Source of the DNA: a virus
Direction: 5' to 3' (one strand)
IMG/VR virus record: IMGVR_UViG_3300022929_000080
Coordinates: 1-36,968 of that record
DNA: 36,968 nt
Below the pieces are notes generated by a model. That model searched no databases and was not told the DNA's origin. It worked only from the letters and a program-made list of their open reading frames with translations. Below are positions 7,446 through 19,100 of the stretch, in pieces (the first letter of the stretch is position 1; the number at the start of each line of letters is the position of its first letter). A program made the position numbers and the translations under genes.

Positions 7446-10400
7446 CTTATTGCGATTGTTCTAAGATCTCTAATTCTTGGAGGTTCTGCCTGATTAGTTC
7501 CCGACAAACAAATCTTGATTCTATATCCACTGAATTCACCCAAATTATTAGCGGTGAACTCATATTCTAAGAACTGATTTTCTTCACTATCTGGAACTCT
7601 TACATCAGGTCTTCCATTGTTGTTCGCAGCGTTTACAACCTTCAATTCTCCATCGAGAGGAGAGGTAAGGTTATCATATCCTGGGAATAGTTCAAACTCT
7701 TGCTCAACAGCGGCAGAGTCATCTCTTACAAGACTGTAGAGAACTCTAATGTCCGCAGATTGGTGTCTATAAGCGGTTAGAAGGACTTTGAGGGAAGATG
7801 CTGGTTGTGCTAGAGATATAACCTTAGAAACGTATGCTGCTGTGTGAGGATCGTTTATGAACGATTTAACGTTTGCATCGGTTGAATAATCGCTTACAGG
7901 ACTATTTAAGTTGTTATTGGAAAATACAACTGTAGAGTCATCTAGATAAATGATTGGGGAGAGATTTTCGTCTTCCGTATTCAGAGTCAATGCTGCAGTG
8001 AAAGATCTTCTTCCAGGAACAGTGCTGAATACACTTTGATTCAATTCATTTACTCTAGAGCAAACTATTCTTGTAGAGTCTACTAGATTAGGCTCATTTA
8101 ATAATACATTATCTACAGTGTTCAGACGTTGGAAAGATGCCTCACTACCGTCAATACTAGTTCCTGAAGTGGTTCTAACTGTTGCACTTACTGAAGTGAG
8201 TTTTCCAGGTGCAGTGACATCGAATCTTGGTGTTAATTCATTAAACAGAATGTTTTCGGAACCAACAACATTATCACCACCACCAACTACATTAACAAAG
8301 GACAACTGAGGTCCTGTGGAAGTATCTGCACTTCTATCAAGTCCATTTGTGGAACCTCTATCAATCTCAATGAAGTAACGATTTGCCTCAATTCCAGTGT
8401 CCGAAATATCATGAGTTACACCATTAATTCTCCTCAGTGAAACTCCAGCAAACTCATACTTCATAACCTCAGAATTAACATCATGAGTTTGAGTTATCGT
8501 GTCACCAAATCCTCTAGCATTGATAGTTAGTTGATTGGAAGATGCTGCAGTATACTCAATAATTTCATCACCAATCTTAACGTATCCCTTGTTTGTAGCA
8601 TTTACTGTAAGTCCTTCAAAAGTTGTGAAGTTTGTAGAATCATCTACTTCTATGGTAGTTGTCTCTGTTGAAAGAAGTTCACTACTCAATGTTGTTGGTG
8701 CAACATCAGATTCAATTCCACTAAGTTCTAATTGATTAGTATTACCATACATACCATGAGCAAAATGATTAACCTGTAAGAAGTTTCCAGAGTTACTACC
8801 AGTTCCTTCAGAGGTTCTATCAACGATTGTAGTTGATGCAGCGCTAACGATTGTAGAATCAGTACTGTAGTAGCTGAGTCCTGCTCCAACTTGGAATGCT
8901 TTAGATGAACCCTTCTCACCCTGAACGTTGGTAAGATACAATGTATCAATACCACCAATTGCCTCAACAGTAATTCTAGCGTCTCTTCCAGTAAAACTAC
9001 CATCAGAGTTGTCTATCGTGACAACATCACCCACTGCATATCCATTTCCTCTAGAAGTAATCGTAGTATTGGTAACAGCACCATTAGTAGTTGTAATATC
9101 AAATTTTAATCCAGAACCACTTCCTACAAGAGTTGTAGTACCAACATCACTTTGATTCGTGTAATTTGTCCCTCCATCATTGATTCCCAATGTTGAAACT
9201 GAACTACCAATGGAAACAATATTTCCGTGTCCATCAATACTGTTGGTTCCAGCAATTCTTCTACCTTCAGTTAATATATCAATTAAAGGACTGTCAGAAA
9301 CAACTGTTGTAATTCCGAGTGTAAGAGTCTTAGGTACTGCAACCAAAGGATTCTCATCTAATGGTTGTGAATATCCATTACTTTCATTGAGCGGTGGATT
9401 ACCAAAGTGTGCAATACCCGAAGTAGATGTAAACTTCGCTTTGTACAGTTTAAACTTAAGATCCAATTCTTGTGCAGGAGTCCATGTTGAACCATTTTGG
9501 GACTTGAACAAACTTCCCATCGCAAACTGTTTTGAATAAACCACAGATTCTGCATTTGGAAGAGACTGAGTATTTGCAGTCTTTTCTCCCATCTTTGCAA
9601 TCCAAACCTCATACTGATCTGTGGTTGGTGCAAGAAGAACTACAGCATATTCTCTTCCAGGTGCAAGGTATATTGGATAATCAAAAGTGGCAGTAGTAGC
9701 AACTTCACCAGTTTTTGATGTTGTGATATCATCTGGAAGAAGTGTCTTAGGTTCGCCAACAACCTTCAGTGTTGGAACACCAAGTTCAACAGTTCTTATC
9801 TGAACCATCACTGGTTCATTAGTGGATGGTTTATTAGCAAAGAAGATATCTACTGCTGTCAAGAAAGCACCGTTATCATCATCACTCTGTCCATTTAAAT
9901 CTGGAGCATCAATATCTTTACCGACTACAAACGATTGTGCCAGAGGATCGAATCTAGCAGAAAGACGTTCTGTTACTGTCTGTCTAACCTGGAATATACC
10001 ATTTGCAGTATAAGTACCAACTGCAGAAGAAGTGAGTTTGCTTCCAGGAAGTGGTTTCTCATTACTGATACTAGTGCTCAGTGTATAAGTCTTCTTACCT
10101 GTAAGAATTCTAACATCTGGTGCTGGATTGGTATGTGGGTTTCTAATGAAGAAGGAACCCAACACATCGCCATAATTGTCAGTGATAATTCTATTATCTT
10201 TTACATATGCAACAGCGCCACTAGTTTGTCCAACCAGTTTTGCACCCTTCAGAACATATCCAAAGAATGCTCCCTGTGCCTCTGCAGACAGAGCTGCTAT
10301 GTCAATATTCAATACTTTGGAAGATTGACTATATGCAGATGAAATATTTTCACTCTTGGCATATGGATTAATGTTATATGTTACTGATGGAGAATTAAAC

Positions 10401-13400
10401 GCTCCCTCTTTGTGATTTGAGTTAGCGAGTCTGAATCTAATGATTCTCTCTCCACCAAAATATCCAATTACAGTCTCTCCAACAGAGAAGACTCCACTAG
10501 AACCATAATTTTCTAAAGTGCTATCAGTTGCGATTTCAAGGAGTTTTGGTATGAAATCAACATTACTATGATTGTCTAAGAATTGATAATGAATTGAAAG
10601 TGGTTTTAGATTTCTTGCAAAGACAGAGACGTTCCTTGAACGAATATATCTTTCTACACCAGATGAAACGATAACATCTCTTGTTCTAGTACCAACAATT
10701 CCTCTAACAAAACCTCTACCACCAATATCAACAGTTACACTTCTACCAGGGATTCTAATAGTTCTAGTCCAAACATCAGATGCTGGTTCTAACTTAACAA
10801 ATCCAATATATTCGACAACATGGAAAGGATTAACATTTTCAACTCTTGTTGCAAGTGGTTGCTCAATCCAACCAACTGAATCATATTTCAGAGTGATTGA
10901 TTTTCCAGTCTTTTGAACATTAGAATCTAATAAAGCAAAATCAGTAGACAGATCTAACTCACTCTCAGCAATTTCAGTTGCTGGAAGAGGTCTCATCTGA
11001 ATTGAGTTTCTAAAGACACGAGGTTTTAATTCTCCACCAGAAACTTCAGCAGTTGTCAAGTCGGAGTCTAAAAGAGTTGTATCATTGAAATCATCAACAA
11101 AGAATCCACTCTTAAATCTATTATTTCCATCAGCATCTTCAATACGAAGTGACTCTGTTTTAACTTCTAATAGACTTAAGGTGGTTGTTCTCTCAAGATT
11201 TTCTATTCTATCCTCAAGTTTTCCAATGTCACGCATCGTATATCTTCTATTATCGAATAGAGAAATAGAAGCATCATCAGTATCATACAAATAAGCAGGC
11301 AGATTAATAGTTGCCAACTCCATCAAATCTGTATCATTGACGATGGGTTCCTTTGGATCTTTAGAAGGAACACCTTTGCTAACAATAAAGTTTCCAAACT
11401 TATCAAGGAATAATTTATCAATTCTTGGTAAATAGAATTCAAATCCAACTAGAGAACTTTCTCCTGGTTTTAAGTTGAACTTTGGTTCAGTACCAAAACT
11501 TCTTGAGTCAAAATCAAATGGTGAACTGGTGGTTACCGTGAACTCCGATACTCTAGGTCTGAAGTCAAGTGTATCGGACGCTCTAACATTATCGCTTCCA
11601 ATTACGGGAATATCATCTTTAAATCTATCAGCATCATAACTCAATACTGTGAATACATCACCGTCATCATTTGCAGGAACAGTATAATGATCGAATACAA
11701 TCAACAACCTTCTGGAAGGTTCTACATCATTCTTCCTGACAATTCTTGAATAATCATAGTATTCATCTCTCTGCCCTTTATCGAGAGTATAATTATTGGT
11801 AATGTTCTTATACTTACCTATGGTTATGGACTGAACAGTTGATGTAATGTTCGACTCGCCGAAAGTGACTTCTTCACCAACAGCAAATTTTTCTTTGTTC
11901 AGATATACAATTCCTAAATTATTAGTTGGAACCGATGGTGTTGTTCCTGTGTTTAATACAACTCTAGCAATAGCACCACTGGTAGAACCAACAATTTCTT
12001 CTCCAACAATGGCATCCGAATCTACATTTGAGATTGATGAAAATTCAATTCTATCTAAAACAGGATCTGAAGTGTCTGTTGATTCATAAACTGCAAGAAC
12101 TTTTGCTACATCAGGGAAATTGAGTGATATTTCACTATCCTGAACTCTCAATCCAAAGAAGTCATTAGAAGTTAATCCATCATCAACAGAAGTGCTCGTG
12201 GCAGAACCAGATTGTGCAAGTTTGGAAAGATTAACAACTTTAATTGCACTTCTTGTATATTCCTTTATCTTACTCTTGATTCCATTCTTCTTAAGAGTTG
12301 TATTAACAACAACACTAGACTCTGAAGCTTCTAAACCTCTGATGGTTACAGTATTTGTTGTGGTGTTTAAAGTGAATGCATCTGAAGTTACTGTTCCAAT
12401 TCCACCACCAGTATAGTGAACTGAATATCTTTCTTGATCGAAAGCCTCAAAGAATGCACTGGTAATTCCAGTGACTGCTGTTAAATCAAATGCAAGAACT
12501 CCATCACCGTTCGTAGTCTCTCCAGTAATTTGCTGAGATAATGCTAATGTGGAGTCTGTAAAATTAATAGAAGAAATATTTGGTTCTGGAAGTTTTGCAT
12601 AGAGATATCCTTGCCCATTATTTTTAAGTTCTGGAATTCCCAATTCTACTCTAAAAGTTCCAATACCAATACCACCATCAAAAACTCCAGCAACGGTGGA
12701 AAGTCCAGCAAGTGTTAATGAAGATAAATCTGATGAAACTGCTGATACTCTGTTAAAAGTTTCGTCTCCACTGCCTTGCTGATATCTAATAATATCTCCC
12801 GCTTTAATCCCAGAAAATTGCTTTCCAGGACTTGTCATTGTTGAACCACTGATATTAACATCAGTGATGCCATTAGGAAGTTTTCTCTTGCTTAAAACTG
12901 AATCAGCAGAGAATGCAGGAAATCCTCCTCCAGAACCAGCTGAAATAGACTTAATATCCTGTATTCCAAATACACTAGCAGCTGTTACAGTAAGGGGTGA
13001 ATCAATGCCATTGATAACAAGTTGCTCATTAACGGCAAATGTTCCTGATGTTTGGCGTAGAATAATTGAAGTTCCAGATCCTGCATCTTGAGCAAAACCA
13101 CTAGCACCACTACTCTTTCCTTTAACAAAAGAAGTTACTGGAACCTCTCCTGCAACAATTGTTCTATTAACAGTCAGTGTAGTTTGTGTTTGTATATCAT
13201 ACAAATATAAGTCCCATTGCGTCTCAGCGCTACTATATGCAGCGTCAGTTAAATTAAATGCATAGACACGAGCAGAACCAATTCCAGATGGAGTGCTTCC
13301 TTTAGGTCTATCGCTAAGAGTTACAACGACGTTTTCTGCAACTGCTCCAGAAACATTGTTGACTCTCAACAAATGTCCCATCTCGAAAGGTATATTTGAG

Positions 13401-14560
13401 TTGGTAACTATTTCAGTGTCTCTTGGTTTATCAACGTCTATAACTTGTGCAGAAACAGTTTCAACATCATATCCAGCAACATATGCTTTTCCAGGTGAAA
13501 CCTGGACACACATTAAATCGTCTGTTGGTTCGTTACCTTCCTCAGTAGTTTCTCCCTCCAAAAACAAACCATCATTTCCAAGTCTGTCATTTAAAGATTC
13601 TAAAATTTTAACATCAAATGAATCTACAGAATAATGTCCAGACTCGTCATAAGTTCTTTCTGCAATATAATCTCTGATTACATTATAAACTGTTTTATCT
13701 TCAATTTTTTTAATTTTTCCATCGTCTACTCTTAAAAGTTCAATGAAGTCTGTGTCATTAAAATCCGTAAGAGACTTTTTGGTTAATGTGAGTGATAACT
13801 TAAACCTATCAGCACCTGGTGCTGCATAGTTAGTGAATCCTTTTGCATTATCATACAAAGAGTCATCATCTTTTGCATTAATAATTTTCTCTTCAATTTT
13901 TAATCCAACTCTATATGATGGAGTATTTGTATAATAGTCTAAAATAAGTGTTTGCTTATTGACGTTGGCAAATATACCCCTAACAAAATATATACCGTTA
14001 TCAATAGATGCAGATGAACCTGTGCTAGTTGCACCTTCTCCAATTAATGTTGCAAATGCAGTTCCTGCATTGATTGTAGTGTTTCCGTAAGTTACATTCT
14101 CACTAGCAAATAGAGACTCTCCATCCTGGAAAGTATCTGAAATATAATCATCCCCAGAATCAGAATATTTGACATATAGTGTCACATATTCTACAATGTC
14201 ACTATCTGTAGTGAGAGCAACATCTTGAATTGATGCCGAAACACCCGAAAGTTGTCCTGTTACCTTTTTACCAATAAAGTTTTTGATATACAGTGATACA
14301 TCAACACCCAAATTAGTGGCATCAATTTTTACTGCAGAAAACTGATTGTCAAAAGTAATGGCTCCTGGAAGAACCATGGAGCCTTCTTTAAAAATATTTT
14401 TTCCAAAATACTCTATCTGATTTTGAAGAATCGACTGAAGGGTTGTTAATTCTCTAGCCTGAACTGGAAATCCTGGTTTAAACAGAACTTTGTAAAAATC
14501 CTTACTGCGATCAAAATCGTCGTAATATGGGCTGATATTTAAATCTGTTTTTTGTGACAT
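7442..14560 (-). CDS. DUF4815-type baseplate/tail-fibre structural protein, 2372 aa
   Basis: The N-terminus (SPYYDDFDRSKDFYKVLF, then PVQARELTTLQSILQNQIEY) is the DUF4815 signature, with PGKAYVAGYDVETV near residue 353. A coiled-coil-like segment (GKLEDRIENLERTTTLS) is near 1105. A conserved domain at about 1537-1660 (DPLAQSFVVG, DIFFANKPSTNEPVMVQIRT, YEVWIAKMGE) is typical of cyanophage versions. Near 1780-1850 there are GxNYT/GNGY repeats, and near 1980 an IGDEIIEYTA...ARGFG module shared with the giant gp7-position protein. The C-terminus ends PPRIRDLRTIAIR. It occupies the T4 gp9-gp12 position, so a peripheral baseplate or fibre-attachment role is likely. It starts 6 bases after gp8. Confidence 0.85.
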   Translation of the reverse strand: MSQKTDLNISPYYDDFDRSKDFYKVLFKPGFPVQARELTTLQSILQNQIEYFGKNIFKEGSMVLPGAITFDNQFSAVKIDATNLGVDVSLYIKNFIGKKVTGQLSGVSASIQDVALTTDSDIVEYVTLYVKYSDSGDDYISDTFQDGESLFASENVTYGNTTINAGTAFATLIGEGATSTGSSASIDNGIYFVRGIFANVNKQTLILDYYTNTPSYRVGLKIEEKIINAKDDDSLYDNAKGFTNYAAPGADRFKLSLTLTKKSLTDFNDTDFIELLRVDDGKIKKIEDKTVYNVIRDYIAERTYDESGHYSVDSFDVKILESLNDRLGNDGLFLEGETTEEGNEPTDDLMCVQVSPGKAYVAGYDVETVSAQVIDVDKPRDTEIVTNSNIPFEMGHLLRVNNVSGAVAENVVVTLSDRPKGSTPSGIGSARVYAFNLTDAAYSSAETQWDLYLYDIQTQTTLTVNRTIVAGEVPVTSFVKGKSSGASGFAQDAGSGTSIILRQTSGTFAVNEQLVINGIDSPLTVTAASVFGIQDIKSISAGSGGGFPAFSADSVLSKRKLPNGITDVNISGSTMTSPGKQFSGIKAGDIIRYQQGSGDETFNRVSAVSSDLSSLTLAGLSTVAGVFDGGIGIGTFRVELGIPELKNNGQGYLYAKLPEPNISSINFTDSTLALSQQITGETTNGDGVLAFDLTAVTGITSAFFEAFDQERYSVHYTGGGIGTVTSDAFTLNTTTNTVTIRGLEASESSVVVNTTLKKNGIKSKIKEYTRSAIKVVNLSKLAQSGSATSTSVDDGLTSNDFFGLRVQDSEISLNFPDVAKVLAVYESTDTSDPVLDRIEFSSISNVDSDAIVGEEIVGSTSGAIARVVLNTGTTPSVPTNNLGIVYLNKEKFAVGEEVTFGESNITSTVQSITIGKYKNITNNYTLDKGQRDEYYDYSRIVRKNDVEPSRRLLIVFDHYTVPANDDGDVFTVLSYDADRFKDDIPVIGSDNVRASDTLDFRPRVSEFTVTTSSPFDFDSRSFGTEPKFNLKPGESSLVGFEFYLPRIDKLFLDKFGNFIVSKGVPSKDPKEPIVNDTDLMELATINLPAYLYDTDDASISLFDNRRYTMRDIGKLEDRIENLERTTTLSLLEVKTESLRIEDADGNNRFKSGFFVDDFNDTTLLDSDLTTAEVSGGELKPRVFRNSIQMRPLPATEIAESELDLSTDFALLDSNVQKTGKSITLKYDSVGWIEQPLATRVENVNPFHVVEYIGFVKLEPASDVWTRTIRIPGRSVTVDIGGRGFVRGIVGTRTRDVIVSSGVERYIRSRNVSVFARNLKPLSIHYQFLDNHSNVDFIPKLLEIATDSTLENYGSSGVFSVGETVIGYFGGERIIRFRLANSNHKEGAFNSPSVTYNINPYAKSENISSAYSQSSKVLNIDIAALSAEAQGAFFGYVLKGAKLVGQTSGAVAYVKDNRIITDNYGDVLGSFFIRNPHTNPAPDVRILTGKKTYTLSTSISNEKPLPGSKLTSSAVGTYTANGIFQVRQTVTERLSARFDPLAQSFVVGKDIDAPDLNGQSDDDNGAFLTAVDIFFANKPSTNEPVMVQIRTVELGVPTLKVVGEPKTLLPDDITTSKTGEVATTATFDYPIYLAPGREYAVVLLAPTTDQYEVWIAKMGEKTANTQSLPNAESVVYSKQFAMGSLFKSQNGSTWTPAQELDLKFKLYKAKFTSTSGIAHFGNPPLNESNGYSQPLDENPLVAVPKTLTLGITTVVSDSPLIDILTEGRRIAGTNSIDGHGNIVSIGSSVSTLGINDGGTNYTNQSDVGTTTLVGSGSGLKFDITTTNGAVTNTTITSRGNGYAVGDVVTIDNSDGSFTGRDARITVEAIGGIDTLYLTNVQGEKGSSKAFQVGAGLSYYSTDSTIVSAASTTIVDRTSEGTGSNSGNFLQVNHFAHGMYGNTNQLELSGIESDVAPTTLSSELLSTETTTIEVDDSTNFTTFEGLTVNATNKGYVKIGDEIIEYTAASSNQLTINARGFGDTITQTHDVNSEVMKYEFAGVSLRRINGVTHDISDTGIEANRYFIEIDRGSTNGLDRSADTSTGPQLSFVNVVGGGDNVVGSENILFNELTPRFDVTAPGKLTSVSATVRTTSGTSIDGSEASFQRLNTVDNVLLNEPNLVDSTRIVCSRVNELNQSVFSTVPGRRSFTAALTLNTEDENLSPIIYLDDSTVVFSNNNLNSPVSDYSTDANVKSFINDPHTAAYVSKVISLAQPASSLKVLLTAYRHQSADIRVLYSLVRDDSAAVEQEFELFPGYDNLTSPLDGELKVVNAANNNGRPDVRVPDSEENQFLEYEFTANNLGEFSGYRIKICLSGTNQAEPPRIRDLRTIAIR

Positions 14561-14566
14561 CTTTTT

Positions 14567-16105
14567 TTAGAATTCCAGAATGATTTTAACGTCTTCTTTT
14601 TGTCGAATGTTCCTTTCAATCAAAGGTCTATTGTTGATGTATATTACATCACCCGTCTTTTTATTTATCTCAGGATTTGAATATCCACCAGAGAAAGTAA
14701 CGCCCAAATTAATTGATTTGTTATCAACAGTAACTGTGCTATCACTAAAACTTGTATTGACGGAAGCAGAACCACCAGCATCAAAACCGATGTTATTGCT
14801 ACCAGAAAATGCTAGAACTTTTGATACAGTTGAGACATCATTTGCATCAGTCTGATTTTCATCATTGCTAAAATACAAAGATCTGTCTTGATAATATTTT
14901 AGTACTTTTGTATCCTTATCATATGATGCAACATATCCTTGAGCAGTTCCATCAGTTACGGTTTGTGTAATTCTATCTCCAATAGTTGGTGTTCCAGTAA
15001 ATGAATCTGCTAATTTAATTCCAAATAGAGACGAGAAACTATTCTCAGTAAAAATGGATGTTGATGAATATTGTTCAGGATTCTTTATCAGTCCAATTTG
15101 AGAGAACTTTGTATCAACAGGGAAGTCCTTAGTGGAATCATCAAATCTAGCGTAGACAAGAATCTTATCTGTACCTAATTCGGTGTATATATCATATCCA
15201 TGTCCCCTAGATGGAGGAATAATTGGAATCAACTTTGCTGGACTTGAGATAGTTCCTGTTCTCTTCAAATCTACGATTCCATATGTGTATCCTTTTCCAC
15301 CAGATACTATTGATGTTCCCGTAATAGTTCCACTACTATCAACGGTAATTGAAACTTCACCACCAGTTCCATCACCTAGAATGTCATAAGTTCCTGCGCT
15401 ATATCCAGCTCCACCATCTTCAATATAAACTTTTTTAATCTGGTTGTCATTTGTTTCAGAGTCTCCACCTTCACGAATAGTCTGAATACCAGTATCAGTT
15501 GATGTTGCCCAATCATTGGGAACAACAACATACTCTGTGGAATCAAATTTAATAATATCTGATGGAGCAACAGAGAAAAGATATTTCCATACATATCCAT
15601 CTCCACTAGAACCAGCAGCTGATGGATCTATATCGGTAAATGTTGGTTCGTCTAGTGATCTTCCGCCAGTTCGATTAGTTCCAGAAGAACCATTATCGAT
15701 ACAGATATACACCCTAAAATCACTATTGATAACAAAATAATTGGCATCATATAATCTAGCAGTTTTAGAAATTGGTGTCTGATTTAGAATACTATAGTCA
15801 TGTCTATACATGTCGTATGCAGTATTAGACACCCAATCAACTTTTCTGATGACTCTTCTAATATTTGCACTAGTAATCTTTTTACCAAACAGAGAAGCGT
15901 CTCTGTACTGAGAAATATACTGAAAATTATCAATAGGATTTGGTGTATTAGAATCCCAATCAGAAGTTCTGCCAAATCCAGGATTTGGTGTGGTTGGGTT
16001 CGAGAACCCTAGAAAAGCATAATATGAATTATTGGTATCTGATACGGAGTCTATAAAGTTCCCAGCATTCAGTATCCTGAATTTATCGGTTACGACAGCA
16101 GCCAT
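14567..16105 (-). CDS. 8: Baseplate wedge protein gp8 with insertion
   Basis: The 512-aa protein keeps gp8 landmarks: an N-terminal VTDKFRILNAGNFIDSV, IRRVIRKVDW, GDGYVWKYLF with TEYVVVP (about 165-195), FSQIGLIKNPEQYS, and the C-terminal VIYINNRPLIERNIRQ ending ILEF. T4 gp8 (334 aa) has the same order of motifs (GDGYVWKYLF, EYIVVP, IYMENRPPI, ILFTF). Extra sequence near 225-300 carries two GxGY repeats (GGAGYSAGTY, GGKGYTYG), and a second extension lies at about 355-460. Gp8 is a dimeric wedge component bridging gp7, gp10 and gp6. The gene follows the gp7-position gene, as in T4, and has a TATAAATA motif just upstream. Confidence 0.88.
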   Translation of the reverse strand: MAAVVTDKFRILNAGNFIDSVSDTNNSYYAFLGFSNPTTPNPGFGRTSDWDSNTPNPIDNFQYISQYRDASLFGKKITSANIRRVIRKVDWVSNTAYDMYRHDYSILNQTPISKTARLYDANYFVINSDFRVYICIDNGSSGTNRTGGRSLDEPTFTDIDPSAAGSSGDGYVWKYLFSVAPSDIIKFDSTEYVVVPNDWATSTDTGIQTIREGGDSETNDNQIKKVYIEDGGAGYSAGTYDILGDGTGGEVSITVDSSGTITGTSIVSGGKGYTYGIVDLKRTGTISSPAKLIPIIPPSRGHGYDIYTELGTDKILVYARFDDSTKDFPVDTKFSQIGLIKNPEQYSSTSIFTENSFSSLFGIKLADSFTGTPTIGDRITQTVTDGTAQGYVASYDKDTKVLKYYQDRSLYFSNDENQTDANDVSTVSKVLAFSGSNNIGFDAGGSASVNTSFSDSTVTVDNKSINLGVTFSGGYSNPEINKKTGDVIYINNRPLIERNIRQKEDVKIILEF

Positions 16106-16123
16106 CGTTTATACGTTTTTAGA

Positions 16124-16131
16124 TATTTATA
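16124..16131 (-). promoter_or_regulatory. T4-type late promoter TATAAATA overlapping a stop codon, before gp8
   Basis: On the minus strand the last codons of the giant upstream gene read ATC-TTA-TAA, and the next bases complete TATAAATA. The stop codon is thus embedded in the late-promoter box. The gp8 ATG is at 16105, leaving a leader of only about 12 bases if initiation is 6-7 bases downstream. This would let gp8 and the genes after it be expressed independently of the 11.7-kb gene. Confidence 0.6.
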
Positions 16132-19100
16132 AGATAATTTTAGGAAGAGCACCCGTATCTCTAAGTCCAACACTTCTTCTTTGAATAGTTGGATATGTAG
16201 AAAGTCCAGAGACAATGTTACCTGTGACACCTAGAGAGACAGGATTAGAACTTCTTGTGAGTCCATCGGTAATGTTGGATAACCTACCCCAAGAGTATTT
16301 TCCAACAGGACTTGTCAAATTGCCAGTAGTTCCAAGTCCAACAACTGGTGAACCAGAATCCACATTACATGTAATAATTCCAATCGTTCCAGAACTACTC
16401 CAAGTGGAAACCTTGTATACACAATCCAAGAATGTTGTTCCAATTCCAACAACAGCAGCATTAGAATCATCAACGGATGTAACTCCAGTTCCAATTCTGG
16501 TATCAAAGATATAAATTGGATATCCTGTAGCAATTCCTGTAAAGGTGGAAGAGTGAATTTCAAACTCAAGTGCTAAAGGATGAGAACCTGTTCCTGTGGT
16601 GGTTGTAATTCCAGTGACGATTCCAGAGAAACCAGCCACGGCAACAAAGTTTTGAACAAGTTCTACCGATTCGTCTGCTACTGTTGTAACTCCACTGACA
16701 ACTAATCCATTGAAACTTGATGGAGGTGCTGATGCTCCCTTATCATCTTCATAATCAAACATCTGAGCATCATCAACAAAGATTTCATCAGCAGTTGTTG
16801 AGAAGTCGCCAATAATTCTTGCTGTTGGGAATACTAAGGATTCTATAGAATCTCTAGTCTTATAGATGTTCTCACCGTTGATGACTTTATCAACTTTTTG
16901 CTTAATCCACTTCAGTGGTTTAACATTGGTTTCATCAATACCAACACCATTATATGAATCAGTTTCAAACTTATCAGAGAACGACAAATCGAAGATAGTT
17001 CTTTCATCTTGTGTTACTGTTCCTCGGATTGAATCATTTTTCAATACCTGAACAGTATCACCAACTTTCAGAGACTGATTGACATCGGTAACTAAGACGC
17101 TATCAGTTCCAGAAACTCCTCTGTAGAAGAAGATTGCAATATCATCAGTTTCTTTAGGTGCTGTAGTAAAGACGAAAGATGTTCCTCCAGTAAACTGATA
17201 TGAAACTCCAGGTTCTTGCAGAATACCATTGACAAATATAAGTAGTAGGTTTTCAAGTGGTTGGTCTGGTGCAAGTGATGCTGCTGGTTCGAAACTGAGA
17301 AGTTCAGATTGATAGAACAGTGGGAATCTTACTCTAACCCCATCCTGATAATTTTTGACAGAATCAATGTAATCTAACTCTCCAAACTCCCATGAAGCAA
17401 AATTATCAGAATATGTGTCAAGAACAGTTAGTTCAAAATCTGCCAGTGGTGATGACAATGCTTTATCGGTAACAAGTCCAACTGGTTTAAGAACATCACC
17501 TCTTCTAAAGGCATAACCATTTCTTGCAATCTTAAATTCAGTAACTTCGAAGAGAGTAGATCCAACACCTGCAGTAGCAGGTCCAACTTTGACATCCAAG
17601 AGAAGTCCAGTACCAGTGTCAGTGGTTGAACCGATACTCAATCTAGAAACTCCAATGACTGGTAGATTCTCATAGGAAGGATCTGTGACAAATATTTCTG
17701 GACTTGTATATCCAGTTCCACCAGAACCAACATTAAATGTCAGAGTTCCACCAGCACCGACAGTAGCGGATATTGATGCTACACTGCCCGAGTGCCCACT
17801 TTCAAAAACGCTGATGCCAATGGATACCAAACCATTATATCCAGAACCGTTATTATCAGTCGCCCCAAGCCCAACAGATACAATTGAACCTCCAGCTCCG
17901 ACTACAGCGGTTACAGATGCTCCAACCAGAGGTGCAAATCCAGCGCCTGGTGTAGAACCGAGAGATACAATTATACCTCCTCTTGGTGTTTCATTTGCAT
18001 TTACATCAGAATCAGATACAACAAACTCTAATGGATCTATGTCAGGTTTCGTGAGTCCAGAGAACACGATAGTGGTAATACCAGATATACCATCATCAAG
18101 AATTGAATAATTATTATTTTTGTTGTTATCTGTTGTTGGAGTCTGGAAAACATTGTTAATGAATACGATTCCACTTCCACCCGTAGAACCAATACCAGTG
18201 GTATTTGCTCCACCAACTTTCATTGTAAATGTTCTACCAATTCCACTGAACTCATCAGAAAGATCATCATATATTTGGTTAGTAGAATAATCACTTCTCA
18301 AGAATGCTCTTCCACCAAAAGTTGAAGTTTGGAAATCTAAATTAGAATCAGTTTTATCGATTTGTGGATTTCCTTTTGGAGCATCAGTAAAGTGAATTTT
18401 ATTGTCATCTGTAATATTATATGCACCTTTATGAACTCTAACGCTGGTAGTATCGTTATGTGCAGAAGCTGCAGTTCCAACAAATCCTCTCTTAACAAGA
18501 ACTAAATTCTCAGTTCCAGAATTAGTGATTGGACCTACATTGGTTGTTCCAAGTCCAACGTTGGTAACTTCCATAAACTCATCATTAATCTTCAAGATGT
18601 CTTTTGGACTTATTGTTGAAATTCCACTCAATGTGAATATTGTAGAAGCAGTTCCAATTTGTCCACCATTTCCAGACAACGTATGAACTATTTTGGTAGC
18701 TTTAATTGGATACTGAACTAAGTTATCAATAGAAATGATTGTCTTAGAATTTCTCTCTGCCATAGAGAATCTATGAGCATTTCCTTCACCAAGAGATGGG
18801 AATGTTACGCCTGTGCCTGCATTAGCATCAGCTTCAGTAAGGGCAACCTTAAATGTATCATTTGTTAGTTTGATTGCAAATACAGTTGTAGGAAGCACCG
18901 CACTACCACTAGTCATCATTGCACTCGTGCCAACTCCAACAAAAGTTGAATTTGGAGTGTAAACCAATTCTTCACCAGTTCTGAAGAAGTGATTATCAAT
19001 TGAGAAGATACCAGTAGTTGCTGCCAAAGCAACAGAATTCGGATCGAATACTTTAGCAAAGACTGGTACTGTATTTGAAGTTAATTCAAAATCAAACTTG

